This document shows positions 11,442 through 23,821 of a DNA stretch of 64,000 nucleotides, one piece after another. Position 1 is the stretch's first letter; every line of letters begins with the position of its first letter. The stretch covers positions 374,716 to 438,715 of the forward strand of contig QEOQ01000670.1 in the NCBI GenBank assembly GCA_010279815.1, read 5' to 3'. The position numbers were made by a program, and so were the translations under genes. The notes below the pieces were generated by a model. It had not been told where the DNA came from, did not search any database, and saw only the letters and a program-made list of their open reading frames with translations. Source of the stretch: Brachionus plicatilis (Eukaryota > Rotifera > Eurotatoria > Ploima > Brachionidae).

Positions 11442-12110
11442 TCATAATAGGTATATTAATTTAAATTTTAAGAAAAAGTTTATAAGATCAGTTTCAGTTG
11501 ATTTTCGAACAATGTCTTGTTTCAGGTCAGATTTAAATATATAGAATGAAAAATCTTCTTCAACATGATTTATTTTATTAAAGTGAATAGATACTTCTGA
11601 ACATGAATTAAAATTACTTAGAGATTTTCTAATATCTTTTTTAAATTTCCTAATTGAATATTAATGATCTAATATTCTTATTTTAGCTTTTCTAGATGAT
11701 TCACCTATATAAAATAATTTACATTTATTACATTTAATTATATAAACTATTCCAATCGATTCACAATTTGAGTCACTCAAGAATAGAATATAAAGTTTTT
11801 TATATTTCAAATAAAACTTTTTTTCGGTAAATTTACAGCTCAAACATCCAAGGATATCACACTTATCTGAGTGAAATTTTCTAGTATTATTTAGTTTAAA
11901 ATTTAATATAAATAAAGAACCTATATTTTTCTGAATTTTATTTACCACCATTAATTCCATATTTTTCAAAAAACTAGAATCCATTTTTATCTTTTGAAAA
12001 GAATCTTTAATAATTAAATTAAGCTCTGAAATATTTTTATCAAATGAATTAAAAAATTTTCTAAATTGACTTTTATATAAATACAGTATGTTTTTTGAGA
12101 TTTTTCTCAC
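11442..12110 (-). pseudogene. GIY-YIG endonuclease end of a Penelope-like retroelement
   Basis: A 222-codon frame is interrupted by a single in-frame TAA at 11661-11663. Before the stop lie a Lys-rich segment, a cysteine pair region (CDILGCLSC) and the GIY-YIG core (GIVYIIKCNKCKLFYIGES) with its downstream Arg. After the stop the same frame continues with CSEVSIHFNKINH and ends at 11442. This layout (Cys-rich linker plus GIY-YIG) matches the C-terminus of Penelope-like elements; the reverse transcriptase that should precede it is missing. The single stop suggests recent decay. Confidence 0.7.
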
Positions 12111-12280
12111 TTCATTTATAACATTTAGCTCGCCTACTATAGCATGAATGATATGATACTAAGCATGGGCGTTAAATAGAAATTTGGTGTTCGATGCCAA
12201 AAATCTAATTCTATTAAATAATGAGAAATAAATGCTTACTAAATTAAACTTTGAAATTTATTAATAAAAAAAATTTAAGT

Positions 12281-13300
12281 TTATTTTAAGACTAAGTACG
12301 AGTACCAGTAAGACATAGTTCTCTTAAATTCCTTGCGGTAAATTTTGTTCATCACCAAATGGGCCAAAAAATTAAATGCAAAAAACGAAAAAATAATCTC
12401 ATCCAAGATAACGAGGACAATTTCTCCAAAACGGGTCATTTTCAACCGGTAAAAATAGAAGCCATATGAGACAATGCTCGGCAAAGAGCAGGCCATGAAC
12501 ATCAACGAATGAGCTATGATAAAAAACGAAATAGTTCTTCGCTTGACTATTACCGATCTTCTGTGATTCAAAGTCGATGGATAGAATAATATTTTCCTAA
12601 CCATAAAAAGATTACAGGCCATCATTAGACTAAACGGAATAAAACAGTACAAAAACAGGTGTATACGGTCCCATATTGGGTAAAACTGATACAAACTAGA
12701 TGAATAACAATCTATTTGTTTGACCACAACAGTCTCATTTAGCCAAGTGCCATTGACATTGATTTTCTTGCTGAATTTAAAGTTGTTCACCACCCCGGCA
12801 AATAACAAAATGTGACTATTTGCCAAAAAAAGTATTAATAAAATGCAAAAGATAATTTTTTTTATTAATTTAGGCTTTTGAAAAGAGTTCTTGGGGAAAT
12901 AAATTTTAACAACTTGGTCAACAGTCATCAAGCTCATTAGCCATGATATTGAATGCAATGAAAAATATTGAGTGAATGTGAAAATTTTGCATGTAAACAC
13001 CGAGCTACTCTCGATTATGTTATGGTTGTCAATGTTGTATTTTCGGTCGTTTTTTCGCGGAAATATTTGTAGAAAAATATCCAAATTCCACGTGTTCAGG
13101 GTCAATGCTTCGAACAAAAAAATAATTGAGAGTATGATAAAGGTGGTGTTGCTTTTTAGGCTCTGATTTCGGCAAATGTTAAATGATATTAGATTAAAAA
13201 TGTTACCAAAAACGGTGACCAACAGTGCAAAAATAGACAAAATGGTCAAAATAATGTTTTCTACTTTACAGGTTGTTTGACCATTGCATTCGTTTGTCAT
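12281..13300 (-). CDS. Rhodopsin-like GPCR (orphan), paralogue 2
   Basis: Intronless, 339 aa, with seven hydrophobic segments at spacing matching the copy at 8056-9093. Gly-Asn in TM1 (Asn33), Cys104 before TM3, and loop-2 Cys in IDCYSSS with nearby glycosylation sites. The DRY position is Asp128-Gln-Val, as in paralogue 1, and NPxxY is again degenerate (NFLAHLVMNKIY). Both proteins start with a short CxxxxxC pair before TM1. Tail and loops differ more than the membrane core, as expected for tandem receptor duplicates diverging in ligand or coupling. The ligand is unknown. Confidence 0.85.
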   Translation of the reverse strand: MTNECNGQTTCKVENIILTILSIFALLVTVFGNIFNLISFNICRNQSLKSNTTFIILSIIFLFEALTLNTWNLDIFLQIFPRKNDRKYNIDNHNIIESSSVFTCKIFTFTQYFSLHSISWLMSLMTVDQVVKIYFPKNSFQKPKLIKKIIFCILLILFLANSHILLFAGVVNNFKFSKKINVNGTWLNETVVVKQIDCYSSSLYQFYPIWDRIHLFLYCFIPFSLMMACNLFMVRKILFYPSTLNHRRSVIVKRRTISFFIIAHSLMFMACSLPSIVSYGFYFYRLKMTRFGEIVLVILDEIIFSFFAFNFLAHLVMNKIYRKEFKRTMSYWYSYLVLK

Positions 13301-14782
13301 TTTTAAATTGTTAAAATGTCATTTTTCAAGATTTTATTGATTGAAAATTTGATCTAATAGTGTCGCATTTATTTTAATATTCATGAGCATCAGTCTTATT
13401 TTATTGTTAATCGGATTTGAATAATTAAATTTTTTTTAAATATGGGCTTTTATGTATATTAAAATCCATTTCAATTAGAGAGCGGAAAATGTCAAAAAAA
13501 TCGATATACGTAAACTTCACCACTTCCTTTATTAGATGGTCCCAATCACATGAATCTTGAATGATAGCGACTCACAATTTCTTGATCTAAAATTACAATA
13601 GAATTAAATGTGTAAGTCTAGTTGGGACTGGGAATGTCAATTAATATGACATCAATTTTTTAAGTCTAATTAAACAAAAATGATTAGGCAGAAAATTTTT
13701 TGATTAAAAAAAATTTAATAAAAATTTTGATGAAAACATTGATTAGATAAAATGTTGATAAATTATCATGTCAAGTCTACTTTAGAACTTTTTTTCAAAT
13801 TATTTCTAAATAACTTGAGTTTATGAATTATTATTAGATAGCATTGAAATACCAAAAAATAATTTATTACAATTTTTTAAGGTATTTTGCTAAGAAAACT
13901 AACAATATATAAGGTTTGATTAAATATTTATACACATAGAATATTGAACTTTAATTTAAAGAATCTGAAGAGTTTTAAACTACTAATTAGAACTGTTAAT
14001 AGCAAAATGCTTCAAGTGCTGTAGATTAATCTAAATTAATCAGAGATTATGAAAAGAGATTTATTCCTCATAGGTACGTGATTAAAAATGCTTCTAAATT
14101 TTTTAGCAATAATTAATATTATTTAAAAAACGAAATGAGAGAACAGTTAATTAACAAAAAAAGATTTCTTTTTCAGATGGATTGATTGAAATAATTGCAG
14201 TTCAAATTGATTTTAATTAAAGCAAAAATTCTATTTAAAATTTTTAAATTATTTGGAATTAAAATTTGCTTAATTTAAAATTTTTATTATTTTTCCTTGT
14301 AGGATAATAAAAAATGATTAAAATTTCATGTTGTCATAATCAAATAATATTAAAAATGAAGAAAAAAACAGTAAACAAAATACATTTTTCTTTTATTCTT
14401 AATCAAATCATTCTAAATAAATTTTTAAATAAGGTTTGAAAAAATATTCTAAAATTTTAGAACTAAAATCTTTTAGTATCTCAATTTTATTTAAAAAACG
14501 TTTTATCCATACTGGTTAATAAAAAATTAATTAAAAATGCTTCAAAAAATTTATTTTAAGCCATAAATAATTAATGTTTAAAAATTGAAATGAAAACAGT
14601 ATATTTTAATAAAATAAAATAGATAGATTATTATTAAATTTTAAATGAAATGATCTTAATAATGTATTTACTATTGATTTAAAAAAATAAATTATTAAAA
14701 CAATTTAAATCTTAGATCTAAATTATCGTTTATTAAATAAACTATTGAAATTAACTGAAAATTTAATATATCGATTTGGGTC
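13301..14782. other. Intergenic AT-rich DNA between GPCR 2 and ARMC8
   Basis: No ORF, TIR or RNA gene recognised. It should contain the GPCR 2 promoter and the ARMC8 3' UTR. Confidence 0.4.
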
Positions 14783-17700
14783 TTAAAAAAGACTACTCAT
14801 GTTATTTGATGGAACATTAGTGGAAAATTGTTGCAGGGCACTTTTGACTTTTTCGAACAAAATTGGATCGTTTGAGTGCAATAATTTTTGCAGAATTCGG
14901 TGTGCACCAATTTCTTTGAGTTTATTTTGTCTTTCTAGAGCACCTTCGTCATTAATGTTGACTAAATTCGAAACACAATAAACTGCTGCTACTTGAATTT
15001 CAGTAAAATTATCAGTCTAAAAAAATATGATTCATTTTTTATAATTAATTTATTAAAAAAGATTGCCAAAAATTACCATAAAGCTATTTATTTTTCTAAG
15101 TAAGTCCTCGTTTCCCATGATAAACTCTTTGGAAGTGTTTGTGCCATCGGCAATGTTTGCCAAGATGCACAACGCCTGTTCTTTTATCATTTTGTCCGAG
15201 AAATCGGCCTCCAACACCATGATAACAGCTTGAATTATCCTACTACCGTAGAAGCACATTAAGTGGTCAATGTGAGGCCTATTACAAATCAAATTTCTTA
15301 TTAAGCCTAAAGTTTTAAGAACTAAAATTTCATCGTTTTCAGTCAATAGCTGAAAGAGTCGATCAAAAGTCATCTCGGCAAGGATTTGTTGTTTTATTTT
15401 TTGATCCGCATGATAGGCCAGATTCATCAACGCCCATATACTGTTTATACGTATTGATTTATTTTTATAATTTACAAATTCAATTAATATCTTTATTACG
15501 TCGTCACCCAATAATGTCTAAAATAATAAAAAAAAATTAGCCAAATATCATTTTAATTTTAACTTTTTTTATATGTAGGATTTCATTGAATGTTGCTTAA
15601 ATTTAATAAAAGTTTTCTTTATCTTTAAATAAAAAAAATATCTTTATACTATATTTTACTATTGAACATCACTGTTTGGCGTTTTTGAATAAAATAAATT
15701 AAATTTAAATTAAATTTTTTTTTGATTGAATAAAATAAAAATTTATTAGAAGATAAAATTATTTAGAAGACAAAACAGTTTTTATTAAAAATCTAATGTG
15801 AATTTTGTAAATTTTGACAAAAAAAAGACAAAAAGATTAGTTGGACTGAATTTCAACTAGCAAAAAGTAAAATAGAGTAAAAATAATAATTAAAAAGATT
15901 TTTAGAAAGGCGTGAATTTTTAGAAAATAGTGAATGATAATCTTAAATAAATTTTATTAGGTATATTTTTAAAATAATTTATTTCGATATCTCAATTCTT
16001 ACAATTTACATAAAAAAATTAAATATTTAGCATTAATAATAGATTTTAAAAAATATTTAGCAAGAAATTATAAAGCTGAAAGTTATATTAGGAATATGAC
16101 AAATTCCTTAAAATTTTTGAGAATCAATTAAGAACAAAAAATTAATTTTCAGCCTTTTGGTCATAAAGACTTTTGCTAATTGATTTCAAAAAGAATAAAC
16201 AATAAAAATAAAGCAAATAAAAACCAAATTCGTTTTTGAGTGTCTTTGATTCAAAATAAGATCATTTATTTAATAGGATTAGATCGAGACTAAAAATTAT
16301 GGTCAAGGAAAATAAAAATCAAATATGGAATTTTGTTTAACCGAAGTAAATGGACTTTTTTTTTAATTAAATTTACTTTTTTAAATAATTATAAATTTCT
16401 GTTATACTGTCCCAAATCATTAATTGGAGCCAGAAATATTAATTCGGAATTTAAAAATCTTCGTCAGATTCTATCAATCTAAATGTTTTATGTTTTTGAT
16501 TAAAGATGGAGATTTTTTACAAAAAATTTTGTTTTTAAATTTTTGTTATCTGAGTTTAAAATTTAAAGATATTAATATTAGAAAACTTGAAACTAAAGTT
16601 TATGATTTAAAATATTTCCAGAATAAATTGGTTCTTTTTTCTAATTTAAATATTTTTTTAAGTAAATATTAATAAAATTTAAATAGTTAAGTTGTCTAAG
16701 CTAAATTTTTCAAAAGTTAGATTCATTTTAAATGTTTTCATTTCTTTCTTTTTAAATTTTGTAATCAAAAAAAGTTACCTTTAAAAATTAAATAATTGTA
16801 CCCTTTTTTCTTTGTTTAATTTTCACTCTCAAAAAAATCAAAATTTACTCTTAATCAGCTAAAATTTGGTAAAAATTTTCTGATAAATTTCAGGATTGAA
16901 AATTTTTCCATTTTATTATAAATGTCATTTATTATTTTGGACTTGTGTTTATTACTTTAAAAATCTTTTTGAATAATTTTCTTTTCTTTTTTATTTGCCG
17001 AGTGGAATTCATTTTCTTATTTCCCTTATTAAATTAAAAAAATAAATTATTTGGCTATGTTGCCTTTTTTCTTTTTTAAATAATTTAACTTTGATCACAA
17101 GGTTAAAATAAACTAAAAATTTAAATTTAAAATTAAAAGAAAAAGTTCTTACTTCTTTACAAGGCGAAAATTCAATTAATAAATTTGCCAATATGGCGAT
17201 CAAAATAGAGATCAAATTTTTTTCATTCAGGCTAAAATCGTCTTCTCTCTCGGTCTGAATTTCCATTTGGTCATCGCTTTTGATCAACTCACACTCGGAA
17301 TTTTTGGCCTTTAGCCTATGAATCAAATCAATAATACAATTCCACAATTTTGAGTCCAAAAATTTTGTCCTCAACTGATGAACACTGCGGGACAAACTAT
17401 GCAATAAACACAATGAGCTTATCCTTAGCAAAGTGGCATCGGACTTGAACTCGTCCACTTTGGCACCATCGCCAATCAAGCCATCTCTATAGTCAGTCAA
17501 AGAGCTGAAATCGTCGTCCGAATCAAAAGACTCTTCGTTGATCTCAATGGACTCGATGAGTCTTGACAGCAAGTCTGGACTGTCGCTCACGACCCGCCTA
17601 GACTCTTCGCTGTTCGATGCCAAACAAGCCAGTGTTTGAAAGCCAACAGATATGAGTCGTTTGTAGACAAGAAATTCCTCAATAAAATTATACTTTTTTC

Positions 17701-19216
17701 CCATGTAAACTTTGTACTGGTGTTCATTTAGTAGATAGTAGATGGACTGGCTGGAAAATTGGTTGTAATAGAGATAGAAGAGAGAAAAGAGAGAAGTGCA
17801 TGAAGTTTTGTTCAGGTTGTACACACTTTTATTCTTGTTGTTTAGCTTGGCATTTTTGAGGCCCGAATTCAAGTTGTTATAGCCGACGAGCACATCGGAC
17901 ACAATCAGGTGTATGATCTGCTCCAAACAACTGGCTGTCTGCTGCAGATACGAGCTCAACTCGACCAAATAGGACAGGGTGGACAGAATTTCGATGAGAA
18001 AAAAAATGTTGAGAAATTTTTTGTTCTGGACGGTGGTGTTGGACGAGCCTATGGACATGTGGTCGTACTTGGAAGTGTTTGAATTTTTCAAGCAACTCGA
18101 ATAGGCCGAACAAAGCCGGATCAGAGTGGGCAGCACCTTGAATTTGATCAGCTTGCTGTTGAAATTGACCAGCTTGAACTCGGCCGAGTCCAGGTCCATG
18201 TCGTCCAGTTTGGATATTAGACTGGAGCGGCAAATGTTGGTCAGGCACTTGGCCGAGTACAGCTGCAGTTCGATGTTGTTCTCTCTGGACAAAAAAGAGC
18301 TGATCAGGTCCAGCAGACCGCAGTCGTAGTAGCTAGTGTTCAAAATTGTTTTCACCGACTCCAAGCACTCGAACGACATGTAGGCATAGAATTTGAGGCA
18401 GTTTAGCTGAATTTTGCTCTGTATGGAAATGAGAAGTCCCGCGAAAAGAAAGATGAAGTTAGATTTGATGAGATAGGACCTGTGGCGACCATTTGCCTCG
18501 TTTTGCTCTTCGCTGTGCGACTTGATGCTTGACGAAATCATGAGGTTAAAGGCCGATATGGTGATTATGTTCAGGATGTAGTGTTTTATTGAGTGGTTGA
18601 GCTGGTAGAGGTCTATGAGCGACTTGAGATTGGCCGGCAAGTCGTCTCGGCTGTCTGTGCGGTACAAAACACAGTCCATCTGGTAAATGAGCTCGGCTTT
18701 TATCTGAGCACTAGAGTACAAATTGGACAGGGTTCTGATTGAGGTCTCGACTATTTTACAATTGGGCACTTTGTCTTCGGTTTGACGCAAGTAAATCGCG
18801 TTCAAATCAATTATGTTGAATAGGATTAGATGAATTTTGTATTTTTGGATGAGCTTGTGCAAGTGGTCCACATTGCCGAGAGAAAAACTGCCGAATATGA
18901 TCAAAATTTGGTTGATTAAATCGAAAAATTTTTCGTCTAGCAAAATTTCGCTAGGCTGATTTTGATCGCCATTTGTCAAAACAAGCAAATAGTTTATGTA
19001 TAAATCGTTGACTAGTTCTGTCAAGCGGTTTATCAGCTCGTCCCGCAAGTAGATGCTCTTGTATTTGTTGTTGCCAATGATTAGGTTTTTGATCCTGGCT
19101 ATTGTGTCGCCAAGGATGTGGGTCTCTTTGCAGTGGAGGCTTTTGATCACGGGCTCGATGGACTTGTCACTGGCCATGTCCGTGGGCGCCTTCGTCATTG
19201 TCTCCTCTTCGTCCAT
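14783..19216 (-). CDS. ARMC8: ARMC8, armadillo subunit of the CTLH/GID E3 ubiquitin ligase (3 exons)
   Basis: Exons are 17153-19216, 15077-15517 and 14783-15016, all phase 0, giving 912 aa. The ATG at 19216 (MDEEE) is preferred; the open frame runs further only through non-ATG codons. Anchors to the family: CLLHSLSRSVHQLRTKFLD and LANLLIEFSPCKE at the end of exon 1, INSIWALMNLAYHADQKIK and CILANIADGT in exon 2, and a last exon ending in a KSALQQF armadillo helix. ARMC8 is the substrate-adaptor-side scaffold (yeast Gid5) of the CTLH ubiquitin ligase. The protein is about 240 residues longer than the usual ~670, with Ser/Asn-rich loops in the first half. Exon 1 is clearly more GC-rich than its surroundings. 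The 1635-nt intron 1 is exceptional here. Confidence 0.92.
15518..17152 (-). other. Long first intron of ARMC8
   Basis: GT at 17152-17151 and TAG at 15520-15518. AT-rich, about 30 times longer than typical introns here. An ORF-like stretch on the plus strand near 16424-16672 is low-complexity and looks like chance. No TIR element was found inside. Confidence 0.75.
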
Positions 19217-19983
19217 TGTGCACTCGAACTGTGGATAAAGCAATTGCTCTCTGTTTAGAACTCAATTTGCAGCTCTAATTTATTACTTAACTATTTTGCT
19301 TTTGTATTTACTATTATGTGTAATAATTTTTTACTTTTTTTTTTTTTTTTATGATATTATGTAGCTTCTGATCCTGGGTAATGGTTTGAGTTTGATTTCA
19401 AGTTTATGAATATTAAATCGTTTGGGGCCAAGTTGTTGAAATTGTCTTATTTGTGCACTTGGAGTTGCAATCGGATTTCAAATTATGCTTGCTTTTGTAC
19501 TCTATGCATCTAGCAGTTAATTTCTTGATTTATTAAGAAATGTCATTTGATAAATGATAGGAGTAAATTGAGAATTTTTTTTCTAATTTTTTTTTTTTTG
19601 TTGTTAATAGTTTATTTAATATTTCAAAAGAAATAAAGGCTTTGAGTATTGAAACTCCTTTCGCCTTTGGTATTTAAAATTTTAAAAAAGTGTCCATATA
19701 AAAAGTTGTGTTGAATTAATTAAATTAATAAAATGACATTAGAAGTTGAAAAAGAAATCGGAAATGTTACAGAAAAACAGTTGTAAGTTTTAAGTTCAGA
19801 ACTTCTTGAGCTTTCAACAAAAACATCAATATAATACAATAATTTTTTTTTTCTAATTTTTTTTTCTTATATTCTCATTCTGAATTATGTTTCAAACATA
19901 TTTTAATCAAATTGTTTCTCTCAAATTACTCGACAATGTTCAAATTTTATTAGTAAACTTTTTTTTCCGAATATGGAAAATTT
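19217..19983. other. Intergenic DNA upstream of ARMC8
   Basis: Presumed ARMC8 promoter and 5' UTR. Poly-T runs, no other feature seen. Confidence 0.4.
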
Positions 19984-20997
19984 GGCCAAATTGAAGTTTG
20001 AGATCAAGATCATAAGATCAAAATATATATTTTTTATAAATAAAAGATAAAAAATAATTTTTTCCTAATTATTTAACATGTCATGTCAAGTTTATTTTCA
20101 CATATAAAATTTAAAAATAATTTAAACACGTGAATAAGGCAAATTGAAGTTTGAGATCAAGATCAAAAGATCAAAATATAATAATAAAATATAAATTGTA
20201 ATATTTCTTTAATAATAAAGAAAAAATAAATTTTTTCAAAAGCAATTACTTGACATGTCATGTCAAGTTTATTTTCATATTTAAAATTTTAAAATGTCCC
20301 TTTTTATTGAACTTTAGTAGGTTTAAATATTTTAATTTATTTGAATGTAAACTTACTTTTAGAGAAAAAAAATTTACTGTTTAAAATTTAAAAATTATTT
20401 AAGTGGAAAAATGAAATTATTTCAGTTTGAATGAATGGATATAAAAGTTATAAATTTGAATTTGTGAATTAACTTTACCTGAATTATTTAAATTATTGAT
20501 CGTTTTTGTTAAATAAATTAGAGATCAATCATTTTGATGTTAATTTGGTAATGAACCTGTAATTAGACATTACATGTCTAGTAATGTTTAGTATTTATTT
20601 CTTAAAAATTATTAAAATCATTAGATTATTTAAGCTTTAAAATTTTAAATGATCCTTTTGATCTTAAAATTTGATCTGAAACTTCAATTTGCCGTGAATA
20701 ATTATTATTTGTTATAAACTAAACATTCGTGTATGTATATATTTTTTTTAACAAAAAAATCTAAAAAAGCAGATAACATTTTAATGCCATGTCAAAAAAC
20801 CTCAATTGTTAAATCAAGTATCTATAAAATATATTTTAAATTTCCAAGAAATATTACTTGTTAACAAATTTTAAATATGAGTCTAGTAATGTTAAATATT
20901 TATCTTTTAGAAATTATCAAAATCATTTGGTTGGTTAAGTTTTAAAATTTTAAATAATCGTTATAAATTAAAATTTGATCTGAAACTTCAATTTGCC
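19984..20997. mobile_element. hAT-like MITE interrupted by a younger copy of its own family
   Basis: The left end reads GGCCAAATTGAAGTTTGAG and the right end is the complement of GGCAAATTGAAGTTTCAG. Outer flanks (GAAAATTT / AAAATTTT) are a near match to an 8-bp duplication. After removal of the inner copy (20138-20693) the two halves align with the other family members, including the shared central word TGACATGTCATGTCA near 20080. No coding capacity. Confidence 0.75.
20138..20693. mobile_element. Nested hAT-like MITE, exact 8-bp target duplication
   Basis: A 556-bp element with TIRs starting GGCAAATTGAAGTTT at both ends and GATC-rich subterminal repeats. It is flanked by GTGAATAA at 20130-20137 and again at 20694-20701. 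The interior matches the copy at 43167-43714 along its length (for example TTGACATGTCATGTCAAG and TTTAAGTGGAAAAAT), so the family was mobilised in trans. It is the youngest insertion in this block because it splits the element at 19984-20997. Confidence 0.88.
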
Positions 20998-23460
20998 AAA
21001 ATTTTAGGTCCTGTTGAGAAAATTCCTAAGTAAAATTGAAAAAAAATATTTTTATTTTTTTTAGAAATTACAATTAAAGATAGAAATAATTTTTTAAAAA
21101 ATATTGTAACATAATGCAGCACTCTATGTTTACTTTTCAATAGTTCAATGGCTAAAAAATGACTCAAGAAATTCAAGTTATAATTTAAGGAATAGTGTTA
21201 ATCTCATCGAACTAATGACAAAAACAATTAAAGGAGGAAAAAAACATTTGGATATTTTTACTCGAGATTAATTAGTAGCTTTGTTATCAAGAGATCAATG
21301 TTGAAATTTTCTACTTTTAAGCTTTCAACATTTAATAATAACTATTAAATTCTTACTGATTTTGTAATTAATTTAAAAATTTTTTATTAAAACATTAAAA
21401 TGTTAATTTTTTTTATACACAATTAAATTAAATTTAAATTTTATTCTTTTTAAAAATAAATATTAAATAAAAATCTTATTTTGAATAAATTAAATGTTAA
21501 TCGATATTTTATGGACAGGTGTACTAGCCTGTTGTTTAACCTTGAAATTGAACTGATTTTTATCAAATTTTAAAAATTTGTTTTTCTCAAATTACTCGAC
21601 AACTTTCTTAAACTTTTTTTTTCCGAATTTAAAAAATTTAAAGTGCATTTTAAGAAAAATCTAGTTTAAAAATGAATAAAATATTTTCTTTTTTTTAAAG
21701 AAATTACAATTAAAGATAAAAAAAAAATTTTTAAAAAATATTGTATCATAATGTAGCACCATATTTTATACTTTTTAAGACTAAAATAAAATATTTTTAA
21801 TTTGATTATATAAATAATTGAATTTCATTAATGTTTTAGAAAATAAGAATTTGAAGATAAAAAATGAATTGGATCATTAATTTAAAATAATTTTTTTAAT
21901 GGACCAAAAAGATAAAAAGTTAAACATCAATAAGAATTAATTCAATCATTGATTTGATTGATTTAAAAAATACATAAAAATTTTTTTATTTTAGACACAA
22001 AAAGTTTAAGATTAGGTGCTGCATTATAATAATAATAATAATAATAACTGCGGAAGGAGACATATAGTCTCCCTCGGAGCGTGACATTCGTAGATGCAAC
22101 GCTTTGGCACATATGAAATTTGTGTGATTTTGTTGATATTTTGTTATTGTGTGTTACGATATTTTTTAGAGAGTTTTTACAAAAAAGAAAATATTTTGTT
22201 CAATTTATTCAGAATTTAATAGCTCTCTTCCATAAATTAAACAAGTGTCCAAAATTTTGATTCAGAAAAAAGAAAAACAAAATTATACAATTTTTAATTT
22301 TTGAGTCGAAAAATAAACTATTAAATGCAGGAATTGGAACAATTCAAACTTATTTTCTTTTCAAAAGTTCATTTTTTGAAAATTGTTTTTAAAATTTAAA
22401 ATTAAAAAGAAAAATACTACAAAATAATGAATCATTCCCTTAGTTCTATTAAAATTTTTTTAGAAAATAAAATTAAGATAAAATTAAAATCAATTTCTAA
22501 ATTTGATCATTTTTTAATCAATCAGTATGTTTAAATAATCTATTTTAATCATCATCATAATAATCAAGATATTTGTTCATGCCTTCACTTTCATGAGTTA
22601 AATTAATTCTGGATTGCTTACATGATATAAATTTTAGTCAATAACAGGACCTCTTTTATTAAAAATATTTGTAGAATAAAATTTAATCTTAGCATTAAAT
22701 ACCATGATCTTTAAAACTTAAAAATTTCATTTATTTTATTGGATTTTTAGATCTTTATATGAGTTAAGACCATGATTTAATATCTGCAGATAAAAACGAT
22801 ATCATGACTTCATGATTAGACAACAATTTAGCTTAATCAGAAAATTTGAAAATTAATTTTTCTTTGGTGAGGACTTTTTTAATTTTAGGCACGAGTAATT
22901 TCATAATATTCAAAAAATTAAAAAAAATTTTGTCTATTTTTTTTTATTGTATACATTCATATTAATTTGGTCAATTAACTGTTTATTTTCCTGAATCAAA
23001 ACTTCAAACAAAAATTATCAATTAAAAAATGAAAATGAAGTTAAATTTTAAAATTGAATTTATTTTATCAGATCTAAAAAACGGATATTGCTTTACTACC
23101 GATCTCATATTTTAATGTTAACACGGACCCATACTTTTTAACCAAAATGCACCACTGATTCTATCTTATTTATAATTTATTAAGTTTTAGGATAATTATA
23201 CTTGTTACATATTCTTTTATTTTTCAAATTATTTTGGATTTAAATTAATTTAAAATAATTAGTCAAAATGAAAAAATGTCTTTAAATCTAGTATAATTTC
23301 ATATTAATTAATTTTTTACTGTAATTAATATTTTATTTAGTTTAAAACTATGTTTAAATAAATTATAAAAAACTCCGACCATTTTCCCGTAAGGTAGTTT
23401 TCATTTGTATTGATTAAAAATTAAAAAAGTTAATTTTATTGTTAAAATTAGATTTTAAAT
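20998..23460. other. Intergenic AT-rich DNA with one hairpin repeat
   Basis: No gene seen. About 21590-21770 resembles 21000-21120 (shared words TTTTTTTCCGAAT, AAATTACAATTAAAGATA and ATAATGTAGCAC/ATAATGCAGCAC), indicating a degraded duplication. At 22025-22085 an AAT tract adjoins a strong hairpin, GGAGACATATAGTCTCC, embedded in a locally GC-richer patch; it resembles the retroelement-tail hairpins elsewhere. Confidence 0.45.
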
Positions 23461-23813
23461 GGCAATGTGAAAATCTAGTACAAAAATTACAGTACAAAAA
23501 GTAAAAACGCTATAATTTATTTTCTAATTGTGCAAAAATGGCTCTATAAAAAGTACAATATTGTACAAATTTTGTGCAACCGAATTCCAGGCTCTGCAAA
23601 AACTCTGCAATTTATTGCATTTTTTAATCAAATATTTTTTAATGGTGTGCATTTTACAGAAAATTGCAGAGTTTTTGCAGAGCCTGGAATTCGGTTGCAC
23701 AAAATTTTTACAATATTGTACTTTTTATAGAGCCATTTTTGCACAATTAGAAAATAAATTATAGCGTTTTTACTTTTTGTACTGTAATTTTTGTACTAAA
23801 TTTTCACATTGCC
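23461..23813. mobile_element. 353-bp palindromic MITE with exact 8-bp target duplication
   Basis: TIRs start GGCAATGTGAAAAT and extend about 150 bp with few mismatches, leaving a central loop of some 40 bp. Flanks are TTTTAAAT at 23453-23460 and 23814-23821. Open frames inside (23528-23764) are a by-product of the palindrome. High arm identity implies a young insertion. A related end occurs near 40212-40240 (CAATGTGAAAAC then TGTACAAAAATTACA). Confidence 0.9.
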
Positions 23814-23821
23814 TTTTAAAT

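Noticed and set aside
17877..18329. ORFs in other frames within ARMC8 exon 1
   Set aside because: Shadows of a GC-richer real exon; no domains.
19217..19243. Upstream extension of ARMC8 to 19243
   Set aside because: The frame there begins with TTG; the first ATG is at 19216.
23528..23764. Two overlapping plus-strand ORFs of 66-78 codons
   Set aside because: They lie wholly inside a palindromic MITE with exact target duplication and repeat the same words in both arms.
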